DNA from: Campylobacteraceae bacterium
GTDB lineage: Bacteria > Campylobacterota > Campylobacteria > Campylobacterales > Campylobacteraceae
Direction: 5' to 3'
Assembly: GCA_031256525.1 (NCBI GenBank)
Contig: JAIRQK010000129.1
Coordinates: forward strand, 1 to 7,763
Length of the DNA: 7,763 nt
Within the stretch, counting starts at the first letter, position 1; each line of letters opens with the position of its first letter. Below are positions 7,538 to 7,763 of this stretch, piece after piece. The notes below the pieces were generated by a model that saw nothing but the letters and a program-made list of their open reading frames with translations, was not told where the DNA came from and did not search any database. Position numbers and translations under genes: made by a program.

Positions 7538-7763
7538 TCAATAACGGATTTGTCCACTTCCGTATATTTTATATTTGTATGTTGTTAGCTCATTTATGCC
7601 CATAGGACCTCGTGCGTGAATTTTGTTTGTGCTTATGCCAACTTCAGCACCAAAACCAAACTCGCCACCATCGGTAAATCTCGTAGAAGAGTTCACATAA
7701 ACACAAGCAGAGTCAACCTCTTGCAAGAATTTTTCAGACTTTGTGTAGTTTTCAGTAACGATA
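7538..7763 (-). CDS. proA: Gamma-glutamyl phosphate reductase, C-terminal part (5' end outside window)
   Basis: It catalyses the NADPH-dependent reduction of gamma-glutamyl phosphate to glutamate semialdehyde, the second step of proline biosynthesis from glutamate, in the cytoplasm. Only the last 74 residues are in the window, entering at [20 protein letters not shown]. The C-terminal family signature is plain: [35 protein letters not shown] and [17 protein letters not shown], then TGA at 7540-7538. The frame is open to the right edge, so an internal start near 7726 is not the real start. The C-terminus is intact and of normal form. The gene lies upstream of mod in the same orientation with about 95 bp between them, containing the inverted repeat. 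Confidence 0.95.
   Translation of the reverse strand, partial: IVTENYTKSEKFLQEVDSACVYVNSSTRFTDGGEFGFGAEVGISTNKIHARGPMGINELTTYKYKIYGSGQIRY

Noticed and set aside
7538..7726. A separate 62-residue gene starting at TTG 7726
   Set aside because: The frame stays open to the window edge and the protein matches the C-terminus of ProA, so it is a partial larger gene.
1..7763. CRISPR array, tRNA or rRNA genes, insertion sequences
   Set aside because: No regularly spaced repeats, cloverleaf, rRNA segments or transposase-like frames were recognised.

Overview
The window looks like a chromosomal segment from a low-GC member of the Campylobacterota (epsilonproteobacteria), perhaps of the Sulfurimonas/Arcobacter kind. 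The grounds are strong AT bias, a class II (plant/Campylobacterota-type) DAHP synthase as the aromatic-pathway entry enzyme, and TATAAT-like -10 elements without clear -35 boxes. The genus is an inference from gene content and style, not from a marker gene.

Layout, left to right. Positions 1-374 (minus) hold the 5' part of a small single-membrane-segment protein of unknown function. It overlaps by 8 bp the end of a RarD-type EamA transporter gene (367-1260, minus), so the two form a coupled operon. An intergenic region of about 165 bp with divergent promoters separates rarD from a complete class II DAHP synthase gene (1426-2778, plus), which ends in a strong intrinsic terminator (2791-2831). 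Converging on that terminator from the right is a two-gene Type III restriction-modification operon on the minus strand: mod (5506-7443), the DNA methyltransferase/specificity subunit, followed 3 nt later by res (2830-5502), the helicase-nuclease subunit. A 19-bp perfect inverted repeat with a 4-nt loop (7482-7523) separates mod from the 3' end of proA (7538-7763, minus, partial).

The most notable element is an uninterrupted run of 14 G on the coding strand of mod (C14 on the plus strand, 5813-5826). In this sequence it is in frame and encodes five glycines just before an FVYCEL motif. One extra G puts a TGA directly after the run; one fewer gives TAA seven codons past its fourth GGG. This is the architecture of a phase-variable Type III methyltransferase (a phasevarion candidate). 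The run lies near the 3' end of mod, after all catalytic motifs and the target-recognition region, so an OFF variant would lose only about the last 100 residues and would separate the end of mod translation from the closely coupled res start. Switching might therefore alter restriction more than methylation; that is a hypothesis. The middle of mod (about 6300-6480) is much more AT-rich than its flanks, consistent with an exchangeable target-recognition domain.

The housekeeping genes (proA, aroF, rarD) and the RM pair appear functionally unrelated. The RM operon reads as an accessory, lower-GC cassette lodged between housekeeping genes.
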